64,000 nt of DNA from Carboxylicivirga agarovorans (GTDB lineage: Bacteria > Bacteroidota > Bacteroidia > Bacteroidales > Marinilabiliaceae): assembly GCF_050589845.1 (NCBI RefSeq), contig NZ_JBNGPA010000001.1, forward strand, positions 248,001 through 312,000. Reading direction: 5' to 3'. Positions within the stretch are counted from its first letter, which is position 1. Every line of letters begins with the position of its first letter. A program made the position numbers and the translations under genes. This document shows positions 35,629 to 45,099 of this stretch, one piece after another. The notes beneath the pieces were generated by a model, which saw only the letters and a list, made by a program, of their open reading frames with translations, made no database searches and had not been told where the DNA came from.

Positions 35629-35841
35629 GAGTTAATGATTTTATCTGGTTAACATTCTGTAACTCTTTTATACCATCAACCAGGTGGATGTCTGGAATAC
35701 CTTTCACACAAAACCACTATGCAGAGCACACAGCCACACATCACACAGTTCTATGTTCTCAGGCCCATGCACTCTTTGTGAGAAAAACCAGTATCTCAGA
35801 AACTTCCTGATCAACTTTAATAGTGCAAGTTAAAACCTGAT

Positions 35842-36846
35842 TTATGGCTTGTCAATAATAAACTTTGAAAAGCCAGGACTCATTTTAATCTCATACTCAT
35901 CATCCTCTCCGTCTAAAATAAAATAGGCCTCCAGTTCGTTGTTTTGCTCAACAAGAGCCATGCTTTTTTCATAGCCCATCACCATAAAGGCTGTTGCATA
36001 GGCATCGGCACTCATGCAGTCGGGTGCCAGCACCGATACACCCAATAAGCGGTGATCAACCGGGTAACCCGTAAACGGACTGATAGTATGGGCATATTTC
36101 TTGCCTCCTTTTATATAGAAGTTGCGGTAATTGCCTGATGTAGCCAGGGCAATATCCGATATACCTATTATTTCCTGTAACTGACGGTTCAGCACCTCCG
36201 GGTCGTCAATGGGCTTATCAATACCCACACGCCAGGTGGTTTGTTTTGGATTAAGACCCTTGACACGCATTTCACCACCAATTTCAACCATGTAATTATC
36301 AACGTTAAATGACTCCAGCACATTGGCTACCACATCAACGGCAAAGCCTTTTGCAATGGCACTTCCATCGAGCATTATTTCAGGCTTTTCTTTAAGTATG
36401 CGCGTTCCTTCAAGACTTAGCATTTCCATCCCCACATATTGACGTATAGAATCGATCAGCCCTTCGCTAACACTATCCTTCTTTGAAAAACCAAAACCCC
36501 ATGCGTTAACCAGGGGAGCAACCGTCATATCAAAAGCTCCATTTGTTTTTTCAGTAATCTCTTTAGCCTTTTTAAACACCTGCCTGAAGTAGGCATCGGT
36601 TTCAAGCGATACGTTACGGTTAATTTTGCTGATAGTCGATTCTTGCTTGTAGGTTGACATAGACCAGTCAAAGGCGTTTAAAGTGTTTTGAATGGTATCA
36701 GACAAATCGGCTGAATGCTCGTAGGTCATATGATAAATGGTACCAAAAATAAGCCCTTCGGTACGGATATATTCTTTTTTAGGCTGGCACGAGTAAGCTG
36801 CAATAAAAATGAGTGCCGCTATAAGGAGGTGGGTATACTTTTTCAT
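35842..36846 (-). CDS. apbE: FAD:protein FMN transferase
   Basis: A 334-residue periplasmic lipoprotein (lipobox AAYSC, Cys20). It attaches FMN covalently to Thr of target proteins. Family motifs are MSTYKQESTISKIN, GAFDMTVAPLVNAWGFG, DGSAIAKGFAVDVVANVL and the metal/FAD-site SADAYATAFMVMG. The likely substrates are NqrB and NqrC, whose acceptor motifs are encoded 19 kb away in this window. The downstream apbE product would act after export. Confidence 0.95.
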   Translation of the reverse strand: MKKYTHLLIAALIFIAAYSCQPKKEYIRTEGLIFGTIYHMTYEHSADLSDTIQNTLNAFDWSMSTYKQESTISKINRNVSLETDAYFRQVFKKAKEITEKTNGAFDMTVAPLVNAWGFGFSKKDSVSEGLIDSIRQYVGMEMLSLEGTRILKEKPEIMLDGSAIAKGFAVDVVANVLESFNVDNYMVEIGGEMRVKGLNPKQTTWRVGIDKPIDDPEVLNRQLQEIIGISDIALATSGNYRNFYIKGGKKYAHTISPFTGYPVDHRLLGVSVLAPDCMSADAYATAFMVMGYEKSMALVEQNNELEAYFILDGEDDEYEIKMSPGFSKFIIDKP

Positions 36847-36863
36847 TTAAATATGTTTTGAGG

Positions 36864-36871
36864 CAAAGGTG
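36864..36871 (-). promoter_or_regulatory. Probable -7 box of apbE
   Basis: On the minus strand CACCTTTG differs from TAnnTTTG at the first base and lies 17 bp before the apbE start. It overlaps a spurious open frame at 36847-37140. Confidence 0.35.
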
Positions 36872-37217
36872 AGAAAGTGCAGCGGATTATCAAAAAGAAA
36901 AACAAGGCTAAGGAGGCAAAAATTAAAGTAGTGCTTAATGTTGACCGTCACACTCTTTGAAACAGTAGTGACTATTTCACTCACATACTGACAGATACAC
37001 AATCTAAACAGAAAATAAAACAGTGTTTTTTTGCTGTTAACGGAATCAATTTCGGCTTTCAAATCAGCGGGTGAAAAAAAATGAAAAATACTAATTTTTC
37101 CCATATAGGACTCATTTGGTTCATATATATTTACCAACATAATTTTACTCTTAATTACAAGTAAAGAAAATACACGCTATGAAAAATCACATCTTAAACC
37201 CCCTTAAAAAAACATCA

Positions 37218-37270
37218 CAAGCACAGTTGAAATCCCCGCGAGCACTTTTAAATATTATCACGAGCACTTT
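37218..37270. repeat. Helically phased CGAGCACTTT repeats upstream of the HU gene
   Basis: CGAGCACTTT is at 37239-37248 and 37261-37270, and a diverged copy CAAGCACAGT at 37218-37227. The spacings are 21 and 22 bp, two helical turns, so all sites would face the same side of the DNA about 75-125 bp before the HU gene. The rest of 36872-37341 shows nothing else. Confidence 0.5.
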
Positions 37271-37341
37271 AAACAGGCAGCAAATAGCATCTCATTTGAT
37301 ATACATGTTAATATTTTTGTTAATTCCTAATTGTAACTGTT

Positions 37342-37722
37342 CTGGAAATTAAATTTAAGTTGATTCCACGCAAACATCCCGGTAAACCGGAAGCCGATCC
37401 GCTTTATTATGCAAGTGTTGTAAGGCCTGAAAAGATTTCACTGGACACACTGGCTAATCGTATTGCTGAAATATCGCCAGTCAATGAGCTGGATACAAAA
37501 ACTGCATTGATGACCCTGGCACGGGTTGTACCTGAATACCTGGCCAAAGGCGCAACCGTTGAACTTGGTGAAATAGGCCGCCTGCAGGTAAACCTGTCGA
37601 GCAAAGGCGCTGAAACCGAGGAAGACTTCACAACTGACATGATCAAAGATTGCAAAGTATCATATCAGGCTGGTGTTAAGGTTAAAAAAGTGCTTAAAAG
37701 TGTAGAGTACAAAAAAGAGTAG
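37342..37722 (+). CDS. HU-like DNA-binding protein
   Basis: A 126-residue nucleoid protein of the Bacteroidota HU-HIG type. KFKLIPRKHPGKPEADPLYY is the usual N-terminus, DTKTALMTLARVVPEYLAKG the dimerising helix region, and VELGEIGRLQVNLSSKGAE the beta-arm base. The first canonical start is TTG at 37360, but that would remove the conserved EIKFK residues. The only codon in place of the usual Met is CTG at 37342; a stop is at 37321. CTG initiation is inferred. Confidence 0.85.
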   Translation: MEIKFKLIPRKHPGKPEADPLYYASVVRPEKISLDTLANRIAEISPVNELDTKTALMTLARVVPEYLAKGATVELGEIGRLQVNLSSKGAETEEDFTTDMIKDCKVSYQAGVKVKKVLKSVEYKKE

Positions 37723-37798
37723 TGTATTTAGTAGTGCTTCGGTCAGATAATACTGAATGACGGCATTAATTAAAAGCTACAGATAGTTTAATGAAAAA

Positions 37799-37832
37799 AG
37801 GGACTCCGGCCTGAGAAACCAATGAAGTCCCT
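37799..37832 (-). terminator. Hairpin with a U-run on the minus strand
   Basis: AGGGACT (37799-37805) pairs with AGTCCCT (37826-37832). On the minus strand the stem is followed by six T (37793-37798); on the plus strand no T-run follows. It is therefore oriented against the flanking plus-strand genes. It may stop antisense transcripts, or be only a structural hairpin after the HU gene. Confidence 0.4.
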
Positions 37833-37891
37833 GTCAAATGTTTAACACGGACCAGGTGCATTATGCATCTGGTCCACAATACAAACTTACC

Positions 37892-38218
37892 ATGAAACAA
37901 CTAAAATGTTTCATTATCGCCATATTATTTGGCGGAATGATGTTTTCAGGATGTGATAAATCCAATAGAGCAAATTACCAACCCATTGAAGACCAAGCAA
38001 ACTTTGAAGGAGATATCGGTGAATCACAAATTACAGAAGAAAACGTAAAGAAGGTATTATCTGAATATGGTTTGAAATATAAAAAGGCAAGTGAAACGGA
38101 CAGTGCCATATTTAAAGTTAATAGTATTGATGAGCTACACGACCTATGCAGTATCCTAAAAACAGCAGATCCAAATGCATCATATAATTCTTCAATTTTA
38201 ATATCTCAGATGATTTAG
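37892..38218 (+). CDS. Small lipoprotein, unknown
   Basis: A 108-residue protein starting MKQLKCFIIAILFGG with lipobox MFSGC (Cys21). The mature part is acidic with a predicted helix-rich middle (ITEENVKKVLSEYGLKYKKA) and has no recognised family. The frame is open from 37838, but the ATG at 37892 gives the intact signal peptide. Confidence 0.7.
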   Translation: MKQLKCFIIAILFGGMMFSGCDKSNRANYQPIEDQANFEGDIGESQITEENVKKVLSEYGLKYKKASETDSAIFKVNSIDELHDLCSILKTADPNASYNSSILISQMI

Positions 38219-38364
38219 CCTTGTCTATTACTCCTGCAATAATGGAATATGGTTCATCTTCTTTAGGACTCTTATTGACTTTTAATTTCAACTAAATATT
38301 TAATGTGCAAATGCCCACTATCTTTGATATTATTCTATATTAAAATCAGTTTAACAAACCACTA

Positions 38365-39087
38365 ATGAAATACTCACTATTCCTTTTTTTTGTCTTCATA
38401 ATAACAACAGATATCTGTTCTCAGGAAAACAAAAGACTAAATTATCAGATTAACGCAGGCACAAGCCTATCAGTACCTCATAAAAAAAAGATTAACACAT
38501 TAACTATGACTGAAGATCAGCTTTATATTGAATATAGCGCAGCCTTTGGGTATTTCTTAGAAATAATGGCATCATATGATCTAACTGAAAAGTCATATCT
38601 TATGACAGGATTCAACTATAACACTAATACGACGAGCATATACGAGAAAGCAGGAGCCATTGAGAACAAGGGCGAAAAAACCACATCTTATATCAATGTA
38701 CCATTGCTGTTTGGATTAAGATCGAGGAACATGTCATTGGCAGCAGGCCCCTATCTTGGTTTTGTAATACGTGCCAAAGAAAAGGGAACAATTTATATTG
38801 ATACCACAGGTCTGATAACGCTGCCTGAAAATGAGTCATCATCGCTTTCAATAGATCCCGTACAGGACTATGACCGAGATATGACAGGAAGTTACAAGTC
38901 AATTGCTACAGGACTGTCAGCACAAATTGATTACACCTTTAAATTATCGGATAAGTTAAATGGCGTATTTCTGACCCGCTTTAATTATGGTTTAACAAGT
39001 GTGTTAGAGGAAGATGAGCTAAGCATGCTTATACCTGATTACTGGAAGGATCACAGTGTTATATTCGGCTTTGGTATTAAACTATAA
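38365..39087 (+). CDS. Outer-membrane beta-barrel protein (PorT-like fold)
   Basis: A 240-residue protein with a signal peptide (MKYSLFLFFVFIITTDICS). Alternating hydrophobic strands such as LMTGFNYNTNTTSIYE, INVPLLFGLRSRNMSLAAGPYLGFVI and VIFGFGIKL at the C-terminus resemble the 8-10-strand barrel family (OMP_b-brl_2) widespread in Bacteroidota. The function is unknown. It stands alone, 146 bp after the small lipoprotein gene. Confidence 0.75.
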   Translation: MKYSLFLFFVFIITTDICSQENKRLNYQINAGTSLSVPHKKKINTLTMTEDQLYIEYSAAFGYFLEIMASYDLTEKSYLMTGFNYNTNTTSIYEKAGAIENKGEKTTSYINVPLLFGLRSRNMSLAAGPYLGFVIRAKEKGTIYIDTTGLITLPENESSSLSIDPVQDYDRDMTGSYKSIATGLSAQIDYTFKLSDKLNGVFLTRFNYGLTSVLEEDELSMLIPDYWKDHSVIFGFGIKL

Positions 39088-39328
39088 TGGGGTACCACAA
39101 CAAACATTGAAAACCTTAACCATGAATAATCAACCACCAATCGTATAGAGCAAATGGACCATTAATCGCTTTGCGATTGTCAAGGAGAAAGTAAATGGCG
39201 TAGCCACAGAAAAATGGATAATCCGTTAATCCTTCGTTAATAAAATTGAGCCGTTTTTGAAGTTATCCCCCCTGATAGAATCATTGACTATGGGCCTGAT
39301 AGAATATTCCATTTCAAATAAATTCAAT

Positions 39329-39361
39329 AAAAAAGGCGCAGAAACGAGTCTGCGCCTTTAT
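39329..39361 (-). terminator. Terminator of the second PUL (susC-susD)
   Basis: An 11-bp stem AAAGGCGCAGA (39332-39342) and TCTGCGCCTTT (39349-39359) with a 6-nt loop. On the minus strand it is followed by a T-run (TTTTTTATTG). It lies 60 bp after the susD stop. The remainder of 39088-39422 shows nothing else. Confidence 0.9.
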
Positions 39362-39422
39362 ACATGCTAAAACGACAATATCTGGAACGATATTGATTTC
39401 AAAACATCTGTCTTTATATCTT

Positions 39423-40865
39423 TTAGAATCCTGGTGTTGGATCAACCATTGGGTTACGCTGCACTTCTTCCAACGGAACAGGGAAGTAATTGTGCTTCGT
39501 TTCAAAATTATCGGCATAAGGCTGACCTGCTGTTGTTAACTGCTCTTTGGCAATATCCCAACGTACTAAGTCATAAAACCTCGATCCTTCACCTACCAAT
39601 TCGATCATACGTTGCTTTCTGATTTCGTCGCGCAATTGAGTACCCGACAGGTTCACATCATCAAGACCGGCTCTTTCGCGAATATCATTCACTTTTTCAA
39701 GAGCTTTTTCAGTATTACCAACTTCGTAATAGGCCTCAGCCTCCATCAATACAACATCGGCATAGCGCATCATAATCAAATCAACAACACTACGGTTGGT
39801 TTCGATAGCGTTTAATGATTCAACATACTTGATGCTCATTTTAAAATCAGGATAATCGTTGAAGGTAATCACCTCGCCGTCAAACTCCTCACCACTTAAT
39901 AAAACGGATGCTTCACGACGAATATCGTTTGGCTCAAGCTGGCTCATAAAGTAATCAGAGATACTTGCCATGTGCCATCCACCTCTCAATTCTTCAGGTG
40001 ATAAAGCAACACCAAGCTGGTGGTACAAGTAGAGGATATCCATTTGATCGGCAGTGTAACCACGTGAAAAAATGATCTCGTCATTTACTTCATTTGTACC
40101 ATCGAACAAACTGCGGTATTCGGCACCCGACACCAATGACTGTCCTTTAATTTCAGCAAAGGCATCCAGGGCTTTCTGGTTCTCCTTATTGAACAGGCAG
40201 GTTTTGCCCAGAAATGCGAATGCGGCATTACGGGTTGCACGTCCCTCGTTCTCGTCATCCCATGAGGCTGGCAGGTGCTTTGATGCAAAGGTGAAATCCT
40301 CTTCCAGTTGCTTGTATACTTCCTCTCTTGTTGATGCAGGCAATTGTAATTCGCCCGTTGATCCGGCAACATTTAAAGGCATCACAATGGCGTGGAAGTT
40401 CTTTTGCAGATTAAACAGGTAGAACGAACGTAAGAATTTAGCTTCGGCCACCAACTGGTCTTTTTCTTCCTGCGAGATCATGTCCATTTGAGGCACATTC
40501 TCAATCACGTCATTGGCTAGTTTAATACCTTTGTACCAGCGTCCCCAGATATAATCTGACACATCGGCAGCAGTATTATTAAAACTAACGATACGCCCCA
40601 GGTAGCCCCAGGCTGTGGTTCCAAATTCAGGGAAGATATCATCGCCCCTGAAGTTTTGTGGTAAATAAAAGTACTCGTGGTAACTCCACCCTGTATTGGA
40701 GATATAGGTATAAGCCGACATCATATAACTCTCGGCTGCGTCATAGCTAACCCAAATCTGGTCGGTGGTTGGTTTATCCGGTGAATTCTGTGTCAAGTAA
40801 TCTTCACATGATGTGAATAACAATGAAGAAAACAGAATAACTATAATGATTGAAATATTTTTCAT
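39423..40865 (-). CDS. SusD/RagB-like surface glycan-binding lipoprotein
   Basis: A 480-residue lipoprotein starting MKNISIIIVILFSSLLFTSC (lipobox, Cys20). DYLTQNSPDKPTTDQIW and the TPR-like helices, EAKFLRSFYLFNLQKNF, NDIRERAGLDDVNLSGTQL and the C-terminal KQRMIELVGEGSRFYDLVRWDIAK are SusD signatures; it ends HNYFPVPLEEVQRNPM. It follows its SusC partner by 143 bp and captures glycan on the surface for it. An 18-residue upstream extension is excluded because it lies in a repeat-rich leader. Confidence 0.95.
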   Translation of the reverse strand: MKNISIIIVILFSSLLFTSCEDYLTQNSPDKPTTDQIWVSYDAAESYMMSAYTYISNTGWSYHEYFYLPQNFRGDDIFPEFGTTAWGYLGRIVSFNNTAADVSDYIWGRWYKGIKLANDVIENVPQMDMISQEEKDQLVAEAKFLRSFYLFNLQKNFHAIVMPLNVAGSTGELQLPASTREEVYKQLEEDFTFASKHLPASWDDENEGRATRNAAFAFLGKTCLFNKENQKALDAFAEIKGQSLVSGAEYRSLFDGTNEVNDEIIFSRGYTADQMDILYLYHQLGVALSPEELRGGWHMASISDYFMSQLEPNDIRREASVLLSGEEFDGEVITFNDYPDFKMSIKYVESLNAIETNRSVVDLIMMRYADVVLMEAEAYYEVGNTEKALEKVNDIRERAGLDDVNLSGTQLRDEIRKQRMIELVGEGSRFYDLVRWDIAKEQLTTAGQPYADNFETKHNYFPVPLEEVQRNPMVDPTPGF

Positions 40866-41008
40866 CTGCTTAAAATTTAGTATCAGGATACAAGTATCAA
40901 GTATTAAGACTGATGACAATAAACGTGGTAAAACAAGCTTTGTATTTAGTCATCACTCCGGGTGTTTCATACTGGATCATGATAGTTTTTAAAATTTCTA
41001 AGATTGTT

Positions 41009-44000
41009 TTAGAATGTTAGCTGAACACCTGCAGTAAATGTTTTGTACATTGGATAGTTTCCATGATCAACACCCTGCGTCAGTGCATTTACAGGAACCA
41101 CTTCAGGATCATAACCATTGTAATCAGTAATGGTAAACACATTGTCAGCGTTCAGGTAAATTCTCAATCTTTCTACTTTAATCTTATTCAATACACTTTG
41201 CGGCAGAGTATAACCGATCTGGATATTCTTTAAACGGAAATAAGATCCATTCTCAAGGTAACGATCAGACATCATGTAGTTGTTATTGTTATCTTCAATA
41301 ACGTTACGTGGAATATCGGTATTGGTGTTAGTTGGTGTCCATGCATTTGTTAGCTTACCTGACACGTTGTAACCCGAGTTAGCCGCCTCCATTTCATAAC
41401 GGTTCACATTTAATATTTCGTTACCGGCCACTCCCTGGAAGAACATTGACATGTCAAATGCCTTGTATGTTAAACCAATATTGAAACCATACTCGATAGA
41501 TGGAAGAGGCGAACCTACTTCAGTGATATCATTGGAATCAATTGTTCCGTTACCATCAGCATCCACATACTTCACATCACCGGGTTTAGCATTAGGCTGT
41601 ATCATATTACCCTCGCCGTCAACATAGTTATTCACTTCTTCCTGCGACTGGAATAAACCATCTGATTTATACATATAAAACTGAGATGCAGCACTTCCTA
41701 CACCTGAGAAAGTATAAGAACCCGACCAGGCAATGTCATCACCCGGCAACATGCCCTCTTTTCCACCTAAGGATTTAACCTCGTTTGTAATGGTTGTGAA
41801 GTTACCTTTCAGGTCATACTTTAATTCACCTACCGATCCACGGTAACCCAGCTCAAATTCGAAACCGCGGTTAGAGATTGTTCCCAGGTTAACAATAGGT
41901 GCAGACACACCACTTGATGGCGGTGTATTGGGTTCCTCAAGCAATAATGACTCTGAATCGTTTTGGTAGTAGTTAACGGTACCATAAAGTTTATGCTTGA
42001 ATAAACCGAAGTCCAAACCGATGTTCATTGTTTTTGACTCTTCCCACATCAGCTCGTTATTAGCCAGTTCGAATGAACCGATACCACCAACAGGTCTGTT
42101 GTTCAATACATACCACCAACCCGACTGCACCAATGCCTGACGGGAATAGGCTCCCAATGAGGTTTCACGACCAAGAATACCATACGAACCACGTAGCTTC
42201 AACTCAGAGAAGATATGTGTGTAGTCGGCAAAAAACGCTTCATTGTTAATTTTCCACGCTGCTGAAACTGATGGGAAAGTACCCCAACGATTGTCCTTAC
42301 CAAATTTAGAAGAACCATCGGTACGGACGGTTGCCTGAATTAAGTAGCGGTTATCATAGTTATAGTTTAATCGTCCCATGTAGCTAAAGCGTGTTACCGT
42401 AGTAAAACCACCTTCACCAATGAAATCACCTGATGCCATACCATCCAGTGAAGGCTCCAGTCCTCCAAAGTCAGGGAACATAGCACCACCGGTCACTTCC
42501 ATTTGAACATTGGAGTAATCGTATTTGTAACCTACAATACCCGCCATGGCAGTAAAGTTGTGCTTATCGATGGTCTTCATGTAGTTTAAGGTAAAATCGT
42601 AATTGATATCCATCCATTCAGCACGATATTCTAACAAATACGGGTCTTCACGACGTGTATCAGAAGCCAGCACATAAGCCGGTGAGTGTTTGCGCTCTTT
42701 ATAGAAATTCTTGCTATAACCAAAGTTGGCAGCAGCGAATAAGTTACCGGTAATCTGGTAGTTTAAGCCTAAGTTGGCCTGCAATTGATCCTTGGTGATT
42801 TGACGGTCAATTAATTCGGACTGACCAACAGGGTTGGCACCACTGCGAATACCATATTCGTTAAGGTAACCATAACCCGACTCTTTGCTATCGTCATATA
42901 CCGATACCATTGGAAAAGCCTTCTGCATGTTCGACATGCTCATGGTATTTTTATCGGTAACAGAGTGCATATACATTACCTGAGGTTTAACAGTCAGGTT
43001 TCCTTTTTCGAAGCTTGACTTGTAAAGGAAGTTATAACGCTCTGTTCCGGTATTGATAACCACACCCTCCTGCTTAAAATAGTTGGTGGAAAGGTTGTAG
43101 TTAGATGTTTCACCACCACCGCTGATACCAACAGAGTAATTTTGAATGGTACCTGTTTGCAGTGTTTCATCCTGCCAATCGGTATCAGCATAGTTATTCA
43201 GGTCGAAACCGGAATCTGGTTTCAGATAAGCCGGTATTTTATCTGGCGCTATGGAACCGTCATTAACAGAGTTACCGTAAGCATCGCCCATGATCGAATG
43301 CCACTGGGCCGAGTTAGCCATTGGCAAATCATTGGTTGCCGACTGAACGCCGGTATACATGCTAAAGTCAATTTTAGCCTTCTGATTCTTCTTACCTGAC
43401 TTGGTTGTTACCAAAATAACACCATTGGCAGCCAATGAACCGTAAATAGCAGCTGCCGCACCGTCTTTCAACACCTCAAAAGAAGTGATGTCATCAGGGT
43501 TGATCATTGCCAGGTCACCTCCGGGAATACCGTCGATCACATACAAGGGCTGTACATCACCAAAGGAAGACATACCACGGATTTTAATATATGGTGCAGA
43601 ACCAGGTGAACCGCCTGACACCACAGAAACACCAGCAGAGCGTCCCTGCATCATCTGACCTGGCGATGACGCTGCAATTTTATTGGCTTCATCGGCCTTA
43701 ATGGTTGATACAGCACTTGACAGGTCACTCTTCTTCTGAATACCGTAACCGACAACTACCACCTCATCCAGCTGTTCGTTATCCGGTTCAAGCTGAACAT
43801 TGTAAACATCAGTACCGGCACTAACTGTTACTGTGTAAGTATTATAGCCAATATAACGTAACTCCAGCACGTTGCCGTCGGCTACCTCTAAGCTATACCG
43901 ACCATCTAAATCTGTTACTGTACCTGTTGTTGTGCCCTGTATAAATACGTTGACACCCGGTGTTCCAAAACCGGTTTCATCGGTAACAGTACCTGATACC

Positions 44001-44104
44001 ATGCGCATCTGCTGCGCAAACATAACTGACGTAGAACACAATAAAAGTGTTGCTAGCACGAGACTTTTAAAGCCCCGTAACTGAAACTTCATTAATTCCC
44101 TCAT
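41009..44104 (-). CDS. SusC/RagA-family TonB-dependent transporter (second PUL)
   Basis: A 1031-residue outer-membrane transporter. It has a signal peptide (cleavage near VMFAQQ, residue 31), a carboxypeptidase-regulatory-like domain, the TonB plug from VVVVGYGIQKKSDLSSAV, and a barrel ending QLTF. The paired lipoprotein is the next gene. Its substrate is unknown; the GH2 and GH63-like enzymes upstream suggest a galactose- or glucose-containing oligosaccharide. A palindromic hairpin lies 47 bp upstream. Confidence 0.96.
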   Translation of the reverse strand: MRELMKFQLRGFKSLVLATLLLCSTSVMFAQQMRMVSGTVTDETGFGTPGVNVFIQGTTTGTVTDLDGRYSLEVADGNVLELRYIGYNTYTVTVSAGTDVYNVQLEPDNEQLDEVVVVGYGIQKKSDLSSAVSTIKADEANKIAASSPGQMMQGRSAGVSVVSGGSPGSAPYIKIRGMSSFGDVQPLYVIDGIPGGDLAMINPDDITSFEVLKDGAAAAIYGSLAANGVILVTTKSGKKNQKAKIDFSMYTGVQSATNDLPMANSAQWHSIMGDAYGNSVNDGSIAPDKIPAYLKPDSGFDLNNYADTDWQDETLQTGTIQNYSVGISGGGETSNYNLSTNYFKQEGVVINTGTERYNFLYKSSFEKGNLTVKPQVMYMHSVTDKNTMSMSNMQKAFPMVSVYDDSKESGYGYLNEYGIRSGANPVGQSELIDRQITKDQLQANLGLNYQITGNLFAAANFGYSKNFYKERKHSPAYVLASDTRREDPYLLEYRAEWMDINYDFTLNYMKTIDKHNFTAMAGIVGYKYDYSNVQMEVTGGAMFPDFGGLEPSLDGMASGDFIGEGGFTTVTRFSYMGRLNYNYDNRYLIQATVRTDGSSKFGKDNRWGTFPSVSAAWKINNEAFFADYTHIFSELKLRGSYGILGRETSLGAYSRQALVQSGWWYVLNNRPVGGIGSFELANNELMWEESKTMNIGLDFGLFKHKLYGTVNYYQNDSESLLLEEPNTPPSSGVSAPIVNLGTISNRGFEFELGYRGSVGELKYDLKGNFTTITNEVKSLGGKEGMLPGDDIAWSGSYTFSGVGSAASQFYMYKSDGLFQSQEEVNNYVDGEGNMIQPNAKPGDVKYVDADGNGTIDSNDITEVGSPLPSIEYGFNIGLTYKAFDMSMFFQGVAGNEILNVNRYEMEAANSGYNVSGKLTNAWTPTNTNTDIPRNVIEDNNNNYMMSDRYLENGSYFRLKNIQIGYTLPQSVLNKIKVERLRIYLNADNVFTITDYNGYDPEVVPVNALTQGVDHGNYPMYKTFTAGVQLTF

Positions 44105-44150
44105 TTCGAATTTTTAAAGTGTATAAAAAAGGATTTAGCAACCCGACTGC

Positions 44151-44180
44151 ACCAATGGGTGAGTAACTCACCCATTTGGT
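44151..44180 (-). promoter_or_regulatory. Palindromic hairpin upstream of susC
   Basis: AATGGGTGAGT (44154-44164), one A, then ACTCACCCATT (44166-44176) make a perfect inverted repeat; ACC/GGT extends it past one bulged T. It lies between the lysO stop and the susC start. On the minus strand a T-run follows only after 20 bp, so it looks more like an operator or leader hairpin than a terminator. Confidence 0.55.
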
Positions 44181-44228
44181 ACACCAGATCGTTGTGTAAA
44201 ATTTACTTCTAAACTTTATTTAGCTTTA

Positions 44229-44822
44229 CTAAAGAATCAATGGTATCAACAAGGGTACCAGAATCGTCAACACAATACCGCTGAATAGTGCTATCAAAGC
44301 ATATTCTTTACCGGAAAATCTTGTAATTACTGGTAAGGTTGTATCCATTGAAGTTGCTCCGGCGCTGGCTATCGGAGACATTTTGCCGAATGCCTTCACC
44401 AATACCGGGGCCATTAGTAAGGATATAAGTTCGCGTGATATATTCGATATAAGTGCAATAACACCCAATATCGAATCATAGGTATTTGATATAATTATAC
44501 TTGACAGGCTGTAGTAACCAAAACCGGCACCAACAGCCATGCCCTCAACAAAAGGTTCTGCTATCAGCCAGTAGGCCAATCCCGAACCCAGGATACTTCC
44601 CAGCCCAATTGAAACAGGCACAAGCAGTAATCCTACATTTACTTTCTTCAAAATATTAATGGATGCCTCGTCCATCCCTAAACTAACACCAACTAATCCC
44701 ATTAACGCATATAACGCATAAGTGCTATAGTCGTTTTCCAGCAGAACTGCAGGTGTCAGGTCGTATATGGACAATACACATCCCAACACAAAAAATAAAA
44801 CGGTGATTATTGTTCCCTTCAT
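44229..44822 (-). CDS. LysO-type exporter, C-terminal half (DUF340)
   Basis: A 197-residue inner-membrane protein with about six spans. ALYALMGLVGVSLGMDE, GFGYYSLSSIIISNTYDSILGVIALISNISRELISLL and ASAGATSMDTTLPVITRFSGKEY are LysO/DUF340 signatures. In E. coli LysO (a lysine exporter) the two halves are one chain; here the other half is the overlapping upstream gene. The two probably assemble together. The role inside a glycan-utilisation locus is unclear. Confidence 0.85.
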   Translation of the reverse strand: MKGTIITVLFFVLGCVLSIYDLTPAVLLENDYSTYALYALMGLVGVSLGMDEASINILKKVNVGLLLVPVSIGLGSILGSGLAYWLIAEPFVEGMAVGAGFGYYSLSSIIISNTYDSILGVIALISNISRELISLLMAPVLVKAFGKMSPIASAGATSMDTTLPVITRFSGKEYALIALFSGIVLTILVPLLIPLIL

Positions 44823-45085
44823 TGTTTAAAAAATCTACGATAAACCATATATGAGCAGGCTATACTGCCTGCAATCCCACCTATTGTCACAACCACTGCT
44901 TTACCTCCGATAACATGCATGTTCTCTATAATTTGCTCATTGGCTCCTATAGCGATACCCAGCAAAAGAAGTAAAGCCCATATCATAATGGTGATGCCTT
45001 TCTCCACATAATCACGCAGTTGCTTTCTGAATCGAATCAGAAAACCTATTACTATTCCTCCCCCCAAAAACAGAATGCTTTCCAT
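44819..45085 (-). CDS. LysO-type exporter, N-terminal half
   Basis: An 88-residue membrane protein with three spans (about 3-17, 31-46, 58-81). LLLLGIAIGANEQIIENM is the usual end of the N-terminal half of LysO. It overlaps the next gene by 4 bp (ATGA), so the halves are made by coupled translation. It follows the GH2 gene by 14 bp. Confidence 0.82.
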   Translation of the reverse strand: MESILFLGGGIVIGFLIRFRKQLRDYVEKGITIMIWALLLLLGIAIGANEQIIENMHVIGGKAVVVTIGGIAGSIACSYMVYRRFFKQ

Positions 45086-45099
45086 TTAAATCCCTTGAC

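Noticed and set aside
36847..37140. A 97-codon open frame on the minus strand directly upstream of apbE
   Set aside because: It has an irregular, low-complexity composition, no recognisable domain, and covers the probable apbE promoter.
44229..45085. Frameshifted lysO pseudogene
   Set aside because: The halves meet at a clean ATGA overlap with a full set of motifs, and two-gene forms occur in Bacteroidota, so coupled translation is more likely than a mutation.
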